Shown piece by piece: positions 1 to 8,139 of a stretch of DNA of 26,301 bases. Position 1 is the stretch's first letter; each line of letters begins with the position of its first letter. Source of the DNA: JBAXSK01 sp044358815 (GTDB lineage: Bacteria; Cyanobacteriota; Cyanobacteriia; Pseudanabaenales; Pseudanabaenaceae); NCBI GenBank assembly GCA_044358815.1, contig JBIKNH010000036.1:1-26301 (forward strand), written 5' to 3'. The position numbers and the translations under genes are program-made. Below the pieces are notes generated by a model. That model was not told the DNA's origin, searched no databases, and saw only the letters and a program-made list of their open reading frames with translations.

Positions 1-300
1 CGGGAAAACGAAATTCAACCCCTTGCGGCGGCGATTCATAGTGCCATTGCGAATGATCAGGGTTATATTTCTTCGGCTCTGTTGGCTCGGTTTGATGATC
101 TACAAACTTTCCCTCGTTTGCCTTTTGAGCCAATTGACAAGGCTACCTATGATGCTGAAGTAGCCAAAATGCACCAACGTCGCCGCGTCGATAACTTCCA
201 AACTGCTTTGATTAAATATGATCAGGGTTTCTTGGTGGAAGCGGGTCCGGCGGGTTGTGATTCTGATAAGTGTCTGATGCCGGAGCAGGGTAAGAGTTAA
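1..300 (+). CDS. nrdJ: Adenosylcobalamin-dependent ribonucleoside-triphosphate reductase, C-terminal end (partial)
   Basis: The reading frame is open from base 1 and ends at a TAA at 298-300, so this is the last 99 codons of a gene that begins outside the window. The final residues read GPAGCDSDKCLMPEQGKS. The C-x4-C pair near the end matches the redox-active C-terminal cysteines of class II (B12-dependent) ribonucleotide triphosphate reductase of the Lactobacillus type, which re-reduce the active-site disulfide. The preceding residues (ENEIQPLAAAIHSAI, QTFPRLPFEPIDK) look like the C-terminal part of cyanobacterial members of that family as I remember them. The enzyme makes deoxynucleotides in the cytoplasm. 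A terminator-like hairpin follows at 326-370. The call depends on tail similarity because the catalytic core is not in view. Confidence 0.8.
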   Translation, partial: RENEIQPLAAAIHSAIANDQGYISSALLARFDDLQTFPRLPFEPIDKATYDAEVAKMHQRRRVDNFQTALIKYDQGFLVEAGPAGCDSDKCLMPEQGKS

Positions 301-325
301 ATAGTAAAGCCAATCAAAGGGAAAC

Positions 326-370
326 GTAAAATGGGAAAGAGGTACTGCTTCTTAACTGTTTTACTTTTTC
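326..370 (+). terminator. Probable terminator after nrdJ
   Basis: An inner helix AAGAGG/CTTCTT (337-342 with 348-353, loop of 5) is stacked in an outer helix GTAAAA/TTTTAC (326-331 with 359-364). A TTTTT run follows directly at 365-369. It begins 25 nt after the nrdJ stop. Confidence 0.6.
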
Positions 371-419
371 CTGTATAGTCAATCAAATTAAGAATGGCAT
401 GTTATTCGGGGTCATTGTC

Positions 420-474
420 AGACAAAATGTCTCACCTACGACCGATAAAGAAACGTGGAATGGACATCTTGTCC
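420..474. repeat. Two short palindromes, RGACA-N3-TGTCY
   Basis: AGACA-AAA-TGTCT lies at 420-432 and GGACA-TCT-TGTCC at 462-474, 42 bp apart start to start. Both sit in the gap between the convergent nrdJ and nnr genes. Neither is followed by a T-run, so they do not look like terminators. Function unknown. Confidence 0.4.
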
Positions 475-550
475 GTTGATCTACTTAAAAGAATGTTCCA
501 AAACTATTTGAAATGACTATATATCTATAACTCTGTTTTGAATAAATCCC

Positions 551-2242
551 TCAGTGAGTTCTGAGAAGGTTAACAGACTGATTTGGAGGTGAATTTGGAC
601 TAAAGTTCTGTAAAAATGGCAAAAGATATTCCACTAAACTTAAGGGCGTAACACCTCGTTCCGTATAGAGTTGAGTCAAATAGATTGCTGTTTGAGCGTG
701 CCAAACGGTACTCTGGATTGCCGCATCCTTTGGTGTCATACCCTGAGCAATTAAGCCGCCAATCATGCCCGCTAAAACATCGCCAGTTCCCCCTCGCGCC
801 AATGCTGGGGTACTTTCAGGATTCACCCATAGGCGTGGTGATAGTGGGGATGGTTCTGAACCATGACATACTGACCCAATTAAAGTCCGCGCTCCTTTTA
901 GGACGATGGTAATTGATTTCTGATGTAATGGCGCTAGCTTATCTAGAGCGGTTTTGAGTTGTGTAAAACGGTCACTTTGATCGTGGGCAATATTCGGAAA
1001 TAAGCGTTTAAATTCGCCCCAGTGGGGGGTTAACACCAAGTGTGGCGGAAATTGAATTGATTCCAATAATTTTAAATTTTTTAAATTCGGTTGTGAATTA
1101 GATTCCCATAAGGGCAAATATAACTGTGATAGTAAATTCAATCCATCTGCATCTAGTACTAGAGGTACCGCATATTCATGGCTAAATCGGATTATATTTT
1201 GAACTATTCCTAAAGTTTCTAAAGATAAACCACAACCACAAACTATTGCCTGATAACGATTTTGCTCAAATTCACGAGTTAAATCTGGGAGTTCTTTAAT
1301 TGCTCCACTTTCTGTTTCTGGACAACCTACAACTAAGGCATCTGGAATCTTTTCTAAAATCAATTGTCTTAATGATTTAGGTACACACACTGTGATCATG
1401 CCTGTGCCCATTGCCCGCGATGCCAGTGCTGCCAATAATGCTGCCCCACCATATTTCACGGAACCAACCACCAGCAAAACCTGACCCTGACTATATTTGT
1501 GAGCTAAGACGTGACGTTTATATTGTGCCAGATCTTCCAATATTGATCTGGGGGAAATTCGCCGTGGGAAATGATTTTGATGCAGGTGGACTTCTATCAT
1601 CAATTTAGGAATATCGAAATCAATTCCAATTAACTCTCCGATATAAGGAACTGCATTTTCTGCAAATAGTCCTTGTTTCCACATTCCCAAACAGAAAGTA
1701 TGTTGCGCTTCCAGTGCCATGCCCATCACTGCCCCCGTGTCAGTGTGAATCCCAGAGGGCAAATCAATACTAACCAAGGGCTTTTCCCATTCATTAATCC
1801 CAATAAAAATCTGGGCTAATTCTCCTTGAATTTCTCTGTCTAAACCGAAACCAAATATTCCATCAATTAACACATCACAATCAGCTAATTCTTGCCATGA
1901 TGTTGTAGGGATTCCCAATGCACGGGCATAACAGCTATGAACTTTCGTTAATGGTTTCGGTGTGCGATTAATCGGATAACAGAGTCGCACTTTATAGCCC
2001 TGATGCCATAATTCGCGAGCCACTACCAAAGCATCTCCGCCATTATGCCCCACCCCGACCAAAATACCAACTTTAGGGAATTGCACTAGGGGATATAATT
2101 TCTGAAACTGCTGACTAATTTTCTGTCCCACTTTTTCCATCAATGCCGCCACTGGCATTCCTGCTGCGAACATGGAACCTTCAATATGAGACATTTCTCT
2201 AGCATTAACGAGACGTGGGTCTAACTGGTTATCTATCATCAT
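551..2242 (-). CDS. nnr: Bifunctional NAD(P)H-hydrate epimerase / ADP-dependent NAD(P)H-hydrate dehydratase
   Basis: This is a metabolite-repair enzyme. Its N-terminal YjeF_N half epimerises damaged NAD(P)HX, and its C-terminal ribokinase-like half dehydrates the S form back to NAD(P)H using ADP or ATP. The N-terminal half (about 1-225) shows the Rossmann-like GHNGGD at 65-70, a FGFGLDREIQG segment and the SIDLPSGIHTDTG stretch. The C-terminal half (about 240-550) begins VLLVVGSVKYGGAALLAALA and carries the GGTGDVLAGMIGG nucleotide-binding motif, with GTGD at 485-488. The length of 563 aa is a little above the about 515 aa of E. coli Nnr, mainly from linker and tail. Translation starts at the first of two consecutive ATGs; no good Shine-Dalgarno sequence is visible. 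The upstream minus-strand neighbour is a DUF362 gene 237 bp away, so an operon is uncertain. Confidence 0.93.
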   Translation of the reverse strand: MMIDNQLDPRLVNAREMSHIEGSMFAAGMPVAALMEKVGQKISQQFQKLYPLVQFPKVGILVGVGHNGGDALVVARELWHQGYKVRLCYPINRTPKPLTKVHSCYARALGIPTTSWQELADCDVLIDGIFGFGLDREIQGELAQIFIGINEWEKPLVSIDLPSGIHTDTGAVMGMALEAQHTFCLGMWKQGLFAENAVPYIGELIGIDFDIPKLMIEVHLHQNHFPRRISPRSILEDLAQYKRHVLAHKYSQGQVLLVVGSVKYGGAALLAALASRAMGTGMITVCVPKSLRQLILEKIPDALVVGCPETESGAIKELPDLTREFEQNRYQAIVCGCGLSLETLGIVQNIIRFSHEYAVPLVLDADGLNLLSQLYLPLWESNSQPNLKNLKLLESIQFPPHLVLTPHWGEFKRLFPNIAHDQSDRFTQLKTALDKLAPLHQKSITIVLKGARTLIGSVCHGSEPSPLSPRLWVNPESTPALARGGTGDVLAGMIGGLIAQGMTPKDAAIQSTVWHAQTAIYLTQLYTERGVTPLSLVEYLLPFLQNFSPNSPPNQSVNLLRTH

Positions 2243-2302
2243 TCGAGCTAAGGGTGATACATCCTGATCAGGTAAATCTCAATCTGCTAAATCCGAAATA
2301 GA

Positions 2303-2349
2303 CTAACCACCCCACCAAGGTTTTAATACCACAGGTCAGGGGTGGTTAG
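2303..2349 (-). terminator. Long perfect stem-loop between the DUF362 gene and nnr
   Basis: CTAACCACCCC at 2303-2313 pairs perfectly with GGGGTGGTTAG at 2339-2349 (11 bp, 25-nt loop). It lies 131 nt downstream of the DUF362 stop on the same strand and 61 nt before the nnr start. There is no real U-run, so it could be a weak terminator, an RNA-processing site or a palindromic repeat. Confidence 0.45.
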
Positions 2350-2377
2350 ATTGTTTAAGAGTAATTTAGGAAGCAAT

Positions 2378-2407
2378 TTGATTTAAAACGTATTGATTTA
2401 AAACGTA
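2378..2407. repeat. Perfect tandem duplication, 2 x 15 bp
   Basis: The unit TTGATTTAAAACGTA occurs twice head to tail at 2378-2392 and 2393-2407 without mismatch. It lies in the intergenic DNA between nnr and the DUF362 gene. It looks like a recent slippage duplication. Confidence 0.85.
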
Positions 2408-2479
2408 ATTGAAAATGTCTCTGATTTGGGTAGAGCAAACTTTTCCTAAAATACTCTTAAGTAGAATTTGCGCTGTGTC

Positions 2480-3439
2480 TTAGGTACGGGCGTAGGCTGC
2501 CATCGGTTCCTTAATCAACTTGATATAAAGATGCTTGAACGTGGAGCGCACCACTCGCGGCAAACCAAAGTCAATCGGCATAATTGAATCGGGTAACCGC
2601 CAATCGTTCATCTGCCAACTTTCCAGCGGATCACCAACCCAAGTTAAATCGGTCAACTCGCCACATAAACCCTGTGCCATCATTTCCTTCGCAATGGGGA
2701 CGATTTCCGGATCTACTTGCAGAATGGCTAAGACTGCCCGATCTAAAGCGAATACATCGCGGGATGCCCCCAGAACTCCCAAATGACGCGGCTCACCACC
2801 ACTAGGTCCATTGCCCTCATGGCCAATAATGCCATCGATAATCGTCAATTGTGGATTAATTGTTTGGGCGGTCTCAATCAACATCTGGGCAAATCGTTGG
2901 GGATCTTTGCCTGCTTCCATGTGCCACCAGGCTTTCATTTTGCCAGGGACACAACCAAACAGATTTTTGACCCCTAAAGTTACGGTCAATTGCATGTGGG
3001 ATTTAACTTTGGGCAAATTAATCACCACGTCCGCCCCCATCGCTTCTTTGCTGAGGCGTAAATGCTGTAACGCGCCGCCCGTGGCATACCGATCGCCGTG
3101 AAATTCCACTAGGGGTAAATCTAACTCCTCAGCCACCGCCAGCAAACCATTGGCTTCAGCAACTCCCTTCACACTGCCAAACGCCGGACTATCCCCTAGA
3201 AAAGGTTTACCCCCTGCCTCTTGGACTAATTTAGCCACACAGTAGACAATTTCGGGGCGGGTGGTGCATTCTTTCGTCGGTCGTGCCCCTGTGAGCAAAT
3301 TGGGTTTGAGCAATACCCGATCCCCTGGTTTAACAATGCTGGTCATGCCCCCTAGAGGCTCTAGGACTTCACGCATTAAGGGCAGCAGCGCGGCATAGTC
3401 GTAACTGTGAGCTTGACGTAAACTAACAATGGGTTTCAT
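2480..3439 (-). CDS. DUF362 domain protein
   Basis: The 319 aa protein reads as a single DUF362 domain. The N-terminal part has GDRVLLKPNLL, typical of the family, followed by conserved stretches VINLPKVKSHMQLTVTLGVKNLFGCVPG and IIDGIIGHEGNGPSGGEPRHLGV. The C-terminal 2x[4Fe-4S] ferredoxin module found in many DUF362 proteins is absent; the few cysteines (in KECTT, YCVAK, FGCVPG and GLCGE) do not form a CxxCxxC pattern. No signal peptide or membrane helix is evident, so it should be cytosolic. The biochemical role of the family is not established and I infer none. The start is an ATG at 3439. The next gene downstream is nnr, separated by 237 bp containing a stem-loop and a tandem repeat. Confidence 0.85.
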   Translation of the reverse strand: MKPIVSLRQAHSYDYAALLPLMREVLEPLGGMTSIVKPGDRVLLKPNLLTGARPTKECTTRPEIVYCVAKLVQEAGGKPFLGDSPAFGSVKGVAEANGLLAVAEELDLPLVEFHGDRYATGGALQHLRLSKEAMGADVVINLPKVKSHMQLTVTLGVKNLFGCVPGKMKAWWHMEAGKDPQRFAQMLIETAQTINPQLTIIDGIIGHEGNGPSGGEPRHLGVLGASRDVFALDRAVLAILQVDPEIVPIAKEMMAQGLCGELTDLTWVGDPLESWQMNDWRLPDSIMPIDFGLPRVVRSTFKHLYIKLIKEPMAAYART

Positions 3440-3741
3440 AGGATTATGACTATAAATTGACTAAGGAGCCGGATCAGCTACTGGATATCTAGTGATGGAT
3501 AGCTAAATAGCTAAGATTGGATAGCTGGTTTTGCAGTACTTGCAATGTATCTAATTAATCCCATCGTACCCAACCCCATCACAACTAGCCAAATAGGTAA
3601 TTTGGTTTAGGGTAAGTCTAGGGTGAATTATTCTAGTTTCCCTATGTCTCAATGTCCCATCCTGAAATTCCCTATATTTTTCCTATATTCCCTGTCCTTT
3701 AACGTCTCCCCTACCGTCCCTAAATCTAACATCCCCAAATA
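3440..3741. other. Divergent intergenic region, DUF362 gene / fmt
   Basis: This 302-bp gap between two divergent genes must hold both promoters. I see no confident -35/-10 pair. It contains AGCT-rich words, GGATAGCT twice around 3497-3530, and a CCTATAT-type duplication near 3670-3690. No ORF, RNA gene or strong hairpin is recognisable. Confidence 0.5.
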
Positions 3742-4719
3742 ATGCCCCTACGCACCATCTTCTTCGGCACACCAGAATTTGCCGTCCCTACTTTAACCAA
3801 ACTAATTGACAGCCCCGACATTGAAATCATCGGTATTGTTACCCAACCCGATGCCCGTCGCGGTCGTGGTAATCAGTTGTTAGCGCCTCCGGTGAAAACT
3901 GCTGCTTTAGAGCGGCGGCTAACTTGTCCCATTTGGCAACCAGAACGGCTGAAAAAAGATGAAGCAGTTTTGAGTGTTTTAGCAGACTTAGCTGCCGATG
4001 TGTTTGTGGTAGTTGCCTATGGACAGATTCTCTCACAAAGAATTTTAGATTTGCCCCGCTATGGCTGCATTAATGTGCATGGTTCACTCTTGCCCAAATA
4101 TCGGGGGGCGGCTCCTATTCAATGGGCGATCGCCAATGGTGAGACGGTCACAGGGATCACAACGATGCAAATGGACGCTGGTATTGATACCGGAGCCATG
4201 TTACTCAAAGCCAGTTTAGAAATTAGCCCCGAAGACAACAGCGAAACTCTCAGCGCCAAATTAGCGGAGATAGGCGGGGATTTGCTTTTACAAACTTTGG
4301 GAAATCTCTCGCAAATTGCACCCGTGCCCCAAGATGATAGTGCTGTTGCTGCTAACTGCAAATATGCGCCGATGATCACCAAGGAACAGTTTATTTTGGA
4401 TTGGTCTAGGTCCGCTGTTCATATCAATCAACAGATCCGTGCCTTTTATCCCAATTGTTACACCACCTATCAGGGGCAACGGCTGAAGGTGTTGGCTACC
4501 ACACCAGAATTAACGACAGACTCAGAGGCAATCAGTGATCATGGACATCCTGGGACAATTACTGCGATTCGTAAAGGTAGCGGCTTTGTGGTCAAAACTG
4601 GCACAGGTGATTTAGTGATCACCAGCGTTCAGCCCGCAGGGAAAAAAATTCAGTCGGGGTGGGATTTTGCTAATGGCGCACGGTTACAGGTGGGGACGGT
4701 GTTGGGGCAACCTGAGTAA
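3742..4719 (+). CDS. fmt: Methionyl-tRNA formyltransferase
   Basis: Transfers a formyl group from 10-formyl-tetrahydrofolate to Met-tRNA(fMet) for translation initiation. The N-terminal formyltransferase domain (about 1-205) opens with RTIFFGTPEFAVPTL, followed by the VTQPDARRGRG loop that contacts the tRNA. The catalytic triad is visible as N111 and H113 in INVHGSLLPKYRGAAP and D149 in MDAGIDTG. The C-terminal OB-like tRNA-binding domain runs from about 212 to the end, beginning near ITKEQFILDWSRSAVHINQQIRAFYP. The length of 325 aa is normal (E. coli 315). The ATG at 3742 places the conserved N-terminus immediately after the start, so the start is secure although no clear Shine-Dalgarno sequence precedes it. 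It converges with gap2, and the two share a bidirectional hairpin. Confidence 0.97.
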   Translation: MPLRTIFFGTPEFAVPTLTKLIDSPDIEIIGIVTQPDARRGRGNQLLAPPVKTAALERRLTCPIWQPERLKKDEAVLSVLADLAADVFVVVAYGQILSQRILDLPRYGCINVHGSLLPKYRGAAPIQWAIANGETVTGITTMQMDAGIDTGAMLLKASLEISPEDNSETLSAKLAEIGGDLLLQTLGNLSQIAPVPQDDSAVAANCKYAPMITKEQFILDWSRSAVHINQQIRAFYPNCYTTYQGQRLKVLATTPELTTDSEAISDHGHPGTITAIRKGSGFVVKTGTGDLVITSVQPAGKKIQSGWDFANGARLQVGTVLGQPE

Positions 4720-4765
4720 AATCCAAGTCAAGTAAACTGCCAAATCAACCACCAAAAATAAACAA

Positions 4766-4810
4766 CTAAAAAACAAACAGAGCCAGCATCCAATGCATAG
4801 CTCTGTTTAG
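4766..4810 (-). terminator. Strong terminator for gap2 (possibly bidirectional)
   Basis: AAACAGAGC at 4775-4783 pairs with GCTCTGTTT at 4800-4808 (9 bp, 16-nt loop). Read on the minus strand, the stem is followed by GTTTTTTAG, a good U-tract 115-150 nt beyond the gap2 stop. On the plus strand it lies 56 nt past the fmt stop with a weaker tail. Confidence 0.8.
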
Positions 4811-4866
4811 TTTAAGAAATTTAGATGTATATCAGCGGGAATTAATTCACTCCAGCCAATAACTAG

Positions 4867-4888
4867 GTCTAGGTAAAGTCTAGGTAAA
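4867..4888. repeat. Perfect tandem duplication, 2 x 11 bp
   Basis: GTCTAGGTAAA occurs twice head to tail at 4867-4877 and 4878-4888 in a CTAG-rich stretch just downstream of the gap2 stop. No function is assigned. Confidence 0.85.
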
Positions 4889-4921
4889 ACCAAGCCTAGC
4901 TACAATTCAGCGTAGCTAAAA

Positions 4922-5935
4922 CTAAGCCCAATTCTTCGCCACAACTTCAGCAAGGTCAACCACCCGTTGGCTATAACCCCACTCGTTGTCATACCATGCC
5001 ACAACCTTAACCAAGTTACCACCAACGACCATTGTCAAAGCTGCATCAACAATCGAAGATTCGTCAGTACCACGGTAGTCAATGGAAACCAAAGGCAAGT
5101 CACTGTAACGCAGAATGCCCTTCATAGGACCTTCAGCAGCAGTGCGCAGGGCTTCATTCACTTCTTGGGCAATGGTAGATTTTTCGACTTCAGCTACGAA
5201 ATCGACAACAGACACGTTAGGTGTAGGGACGCGCAACGCAATACCATTGAGCTTACCAGCCAACTCAGGCAATACCAAAGCCACAGCCTTAGCTGCACCA
5301 GTGGAGGTGGGCACAATGCTCAAAGCCGCAGCACGGGCGCGACGTAAATCGCGGTGGCTAGCATCGAGCAAACGTTGGTCGCCAGTGTAACTGTGGGTGG
5401 TGGTCATCACACCCTTAATAATGCCAAAATTCTCGTGTAACACCTTAGCTACGGGAGCCAAACAGTTGGTGGTACAGCTAGCATTACTGATGATGTGGTG
5501 CTTGTCATGTTCATACTTGTCAGCGTTCACACCTACCACAAAAGTCCCGTCTTCATTTTTACCAGGTGCGGTAATCAAAACTTTCTTGGCACCAGCATTG
5601 ATGTGTCGCGTAGCGCCTACTTTGTCTGTAAAAACACCAGTAGCTTCAATGATCAAGTCTACGCCCAAATCCCGCCAAGGCAGGTTATCAGGATTGCGAT
5701 CCGAAACAGTTTTGATTTTGTGACCGTTAACCGTGATCGAGCTATCATCCGATGAAACCTCACCACCAAATCTGCCCAACATGGAGTCATAGCGGAGCAG
5801 GTGGGCGTTGGTATGGGGATCAGAAGTATCGTTAATCGCGGCGATTTCTAGTTGTGTTTCTTTTCGCTCAGCCCAGCATCTGATGAAGTTACGGCCAATA
5901 CGTCCGAAGCCATTAATCGCTACCCGAATAGTCAC
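4922..5935 (-). CDS. gap2: Glyceraldehyde-3-phosphate dehydrogenase, photosynthetic (Gap2-like) type
   Basis: Interconverts 1,3-bisphosphoglycerate and glyceraldehyde-3-phosphate. The Rossmann fold begins INGFGRIGRNFIR (8-19), the catalytic cysteine is C154 in SNASCTTNCLAP, and H181 sits in TTTHSYTGDQRLLD. After beta-strand 2 the sequence is INDTSDPHTNAHLLRYDSMLG, as in cyanobacterial Gap2 and chloroplast GapA/B. These enzymes accept NADPH and NADH and work in the Calvin cycle, in contrast to the glycolytic Gap1. The dual-cofactor call is therefore from family knowledge. The length of 337 aa is standard. The start codon is GTG at 5935, preceded by AAAGGGCAATAAGCA, whose AAGGG may serve as ribosome binding site. 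It is divergent from ilvD and ends at a strong terminator. Confidence 0.95.
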   Translation of the reverse strand: MTIRVAINGFGRIGRNFIRCWAERKETQLEIAAINDTSDPHTNAHLLRYDSMLGRFGGEVSSDDSSITVNGHKIKTVSDRNPDNLPWRDLGVDLIIEATGVFTDKVGATRHINAGAKKVLITAPGKNEDGTFVVGVNADKYEHDKHHIISNASCTTNCLAPVAKVLHENFGIIKGVMTTTHSYTGDQRLLDASHRDLRRARAAALSIVPTSTGAAKAVALVLPELAGKLNGIALRVPTPNVSVVDFVAEVEKSTIAQEVNEALRTAAEGPMKGILRYSDLPLVSIDYRGTDESSIVDAALTMVVGGNLVKVVAWYDNEWGYSQRVVDLAEVVAKNWA

Positions 5936-6250
5936 TGCTTATTGCCCTTTTTATACAAGAATTTAACAAAGTTACAACCTGAAGCTTATGATACCGAAAA
6001 ACCGTTGCACTTTTTGCTCTATGACTAGGGCAATTTTTGTCTAGCGATCCCCGTCATTGTCGTTACAAAGCTCAGTGTGCTTCCGATGCAATAGCAGGAT
6101 TAGCTGAGAAGCCCACCCTATACTCGTCTGCGACTTAGGGCTGGGAGTCGTCACTCTCCAAACTGTTCTCCCCCGTTTGATTGCCCCCGATCAGTGTCAA
6201 AATGCTAAGACATAACTGATTCAATAACGCTCATAGAAACGTTTGTTACC
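5936..6250. other. Divergent gap2 / ilvD control region
   Basis: This 315-bp gap carries the promoters of gap2 (minus) and ilvD (plus). I could not fix a convincing promoter hexamer pair. Its main visible structure is the 9-bp hairpin at 6112-6145, listed separately. No ORF with coding character is present. Confidence 0.5.
6101..6153 (+). other. Stable hairpin resembling a TnpB-element right end, in the ilvD leader
   Basis: CCCACCCTA (6112-6120) pairs with TAGGGcTGGG (6136-6145): 9 bp with one bulged C at 6141 and a 15-nt loop. It is preceded by AGCTGAGAAG and followed by AGTCGTCAC. The CCC-hairpin-GGGAGTxGTCA pattern resembles the end of the TnpB element at 25780-25816. It may be a relic of an IS200/IS605 right end, or a leader structure about 100 nt upstream of ilvD. 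The hairpin is seen directly; its origin is inferred. Confidence 0.35.
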
Positions 6251-7939
6251 ATGTCCGATAACCTTAGAAGTCGTGCCATTACTGGCGGTGTAGCTCGCTC
6301 CCCTAACCGCGCTATGTTGCGTGCTGTGGGCTTTAACGACGCAGATTTTCAAAAACCCATCGTCGGGGTTGCCAGCGCCCATAGTACGATTACCCCTTGC
6401 AACATGGGCATTGCGCCCCTGGCGATCCGCGCCGAACAAGGCATTCGTGACGCAGGTGGGATGCCCCAAATATTTGGCACTATCACCGTCAGCGATGGTA
6501 TTTCTATGGGTACTGAGGGGATGAAATATTCCCTAGTTTCCCGTGATGTGATCGCCGACTCCATCGAAACCGCCTGCAATGCCCAAAGTATGGACGCAGT
6601 ATTAGCCATCGGGGGCTGTGACAAAAATATGCCCGGCGCGATGATTGCTATGGCACGGATGAACATTCCGGCAATTTTCGTCTATGGCGGCACCATCAAA
6701 CCTGGTCACCTAGAAGGGGAAGACTTAACCGTAGTTAGTTCCTTTGAAGCGGTGGGACAATATAGCGCTGGTCGCATTGATGAAGTGCGCTTGATGTCTG
6801 TCGAACGCAATGCCTGTCCAGGGGCTGGCTCCTGTGGAGGGATGTACACCGCTAATACCATGTCATCAGCGTTTGAAGCGATGGGCATGAGTTTAATGTA
6901 TTCTTCCACCATGGCTGCCGAAGATGCCGAAAAAGCCACCAATACCGAAGCAGCGGGACACGCCCTGGTTGCTGCCATCACTAATAATCTGCGTCCTCGG
7001 GACATCATCACCCGCAAATCCATTGAGAATGCTATTTCTGTGATTATGGCGGTGGGTGGTTCCACTAATGCCGTCTTACACTTCCTTGCCATTGCCCATT
7101 CCGCTGGGGTGGAGTGGACCATTGACGACTTTGAGCGGATTCGCCAACGGGTTCCTGTACTGTGCGATCTCAAACCGTCGGGACGTTATGTCGCTACAGA
7201 TTTACATAAAGCTGGTGGCATTCCCCAAGTCATGAAAATGTTACTGGTTCACGGTTTGCTTCACGGGGACTGCATCACCATCAGCGGTCAAACCGTCGCT
7301 GAACTACTGAAAGATATTCCCGACGAACCACGGGCGGATCAAGATGTAATTCGTCCTTGGGATCGTCCCATGTATGCCCAAGGTCACCTCGCCATTTTGA
7401 AGGGTAATCTTGCTGAAGAAGGCGCAGTAGCCAAAATCACTGGCGTTAAAAATCCTGTGATTACCGGACCAGCGCGGGTGTTTAATTCCGAAGAAGAATC
7501 AATGGATGCGATTCTCAGCGGCAAAATTAACGCCGGAGATGTACTAGTAATCCGTTATGAAGGTCCTAAGGGTGGTCCAGGGATGCGGGAAATGTTAGCC
7601 CCCACCAGTGCCATTATCGGCGCAGGTTTGGGTGACTCAGTGGGTTTAATCACCGATGGACGTTTCTCCGGTGGCACCTATGGGATGGTAGTCGGTCACA
7701 TTGCCCCTGAAGCCTATGTGGGCGGCACGATTGGCATTGTGGAAGAGGGAGACAGCATCACCATTGATGCCTATCAGCGGTTAATCCAGCTTAACGTCCC
7801 CGAAGAAGAGATTGCCCGCCGCAAAGCCTCATGGGTGAAGCCTGCGCCCCGTTATACCTCTGGGGTTTTAGCTAAATACGCCCAACTGGTCAGCACTAGC
7901 AGCAAGGGAGCCGTAACGGATTTGAATTTAGCTCCGTAA
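6251..7939 (+). CDS. ilvD: Dihydroxy-acid dehydratase
   Basis: Fe-S dehydratase of valine, leucine and isoleucine synthesis. It converts 2,3-dihydroxy-3-methylbutanoate or -pentanoate to the 2-oxo acid. The product for valine, 2-oxoisovalerate, is also the substrate of PanB, which is encoded 9 kb away. Candidate cluster ligands are C50 (STITPCNMGIAPLA), C123 (GGCDKNMPG) and C195 (NACPGAGSCGGMYTANTM). The arrangement fits the IlvD/Edd family with a [2Fe-2S] cluster, as in plant and cyanobacterial enzymes. The C-terminal swivel domain shows TDGRFSGGTYGMVVGHIAPEA. The length of 562 aa is full. The ATG at 6251 is the natural start, as the conserved SDNLRSRAITGG follows at once. A terminator follows at 8009-8053. 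Confidence 0.97.
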   Translation: MSDNLRSRAITGGVARSPNRAMLRAVGFNDADFQKPIVGVASAHSTITPCNMGIAPLAIRAEQGIRDAGGMPQIFGTITVSDGISMGTEGMKYSLVSRDVIADSIETACNAQSMDAVLAIGGCDKNMPGAMIAMARMNIPAIFVYGGTIKPGHLEGEDLTVVSSFEAVGQYSAGRIDEVRLMSVERNACPGAGSCGGMYTANTMSSAFEAMGMSLMYSSTMAAEDAEKATNTEAAGHALVAAITNNLRPRDIITRKSIENAISVIMAVGGSTNAVLHFLAIAHSAGVEWTIDDFERIRQRVPVLCDLKPSGRYVATDLHKAGGIPQVMKMLLVHGLLHGDCITISGQTVAELLKDIPDEPRADQDVIRPWDRPMYAQGHLAILKGNLAEEGAVAKITGVKNPVITGPARVFNSEEESMDAILSGKINAGDVLVIRYEGPKGGPGMREMLAPTSAIIGAGLGDSVGLITDGRFSGGTYGMVVGHIAPEAYVGGTIGIVEEGDSITIDAYQRLIQLNVPEEEIARRKASWVKPAPRYTSGVLAKYAQLVSTSSKGAVTDLNLAP

Positions 7940-8008
7940 TTTAGCTCTGTAAGGGATTTCTAGCCAAGTAGCTAACCTTTCTAGCTAATCTTTAATTCCA
8001 CTCATAAC

Positions 8009-8053
8009 AAGAAGTCCATACTCCCTACAATCAGGAAATATGGGCTTCTTTTA
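8009..8053 (+). terminator. Intrinsic terminator of ilvD
   Basis: AAGAAGTCCATA at 8009-8020 pairs with TATGGGCTTCTT at 8039-8050 (12 bp including one G-T pair, 18-nt loop). The stem ends in TTCTTTTA on the plus strand. It lies about 70 nt after the ilvD stop. Confidence 0.75.
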
Positions 8054-8139
8054 GTTAGTTTTTGACCACTGCCTAGGGATCAATTACGAATTATCAATAG
8101 CCAATTCTTAATTAACTAATTGAGTAATTGCGAATTAGA

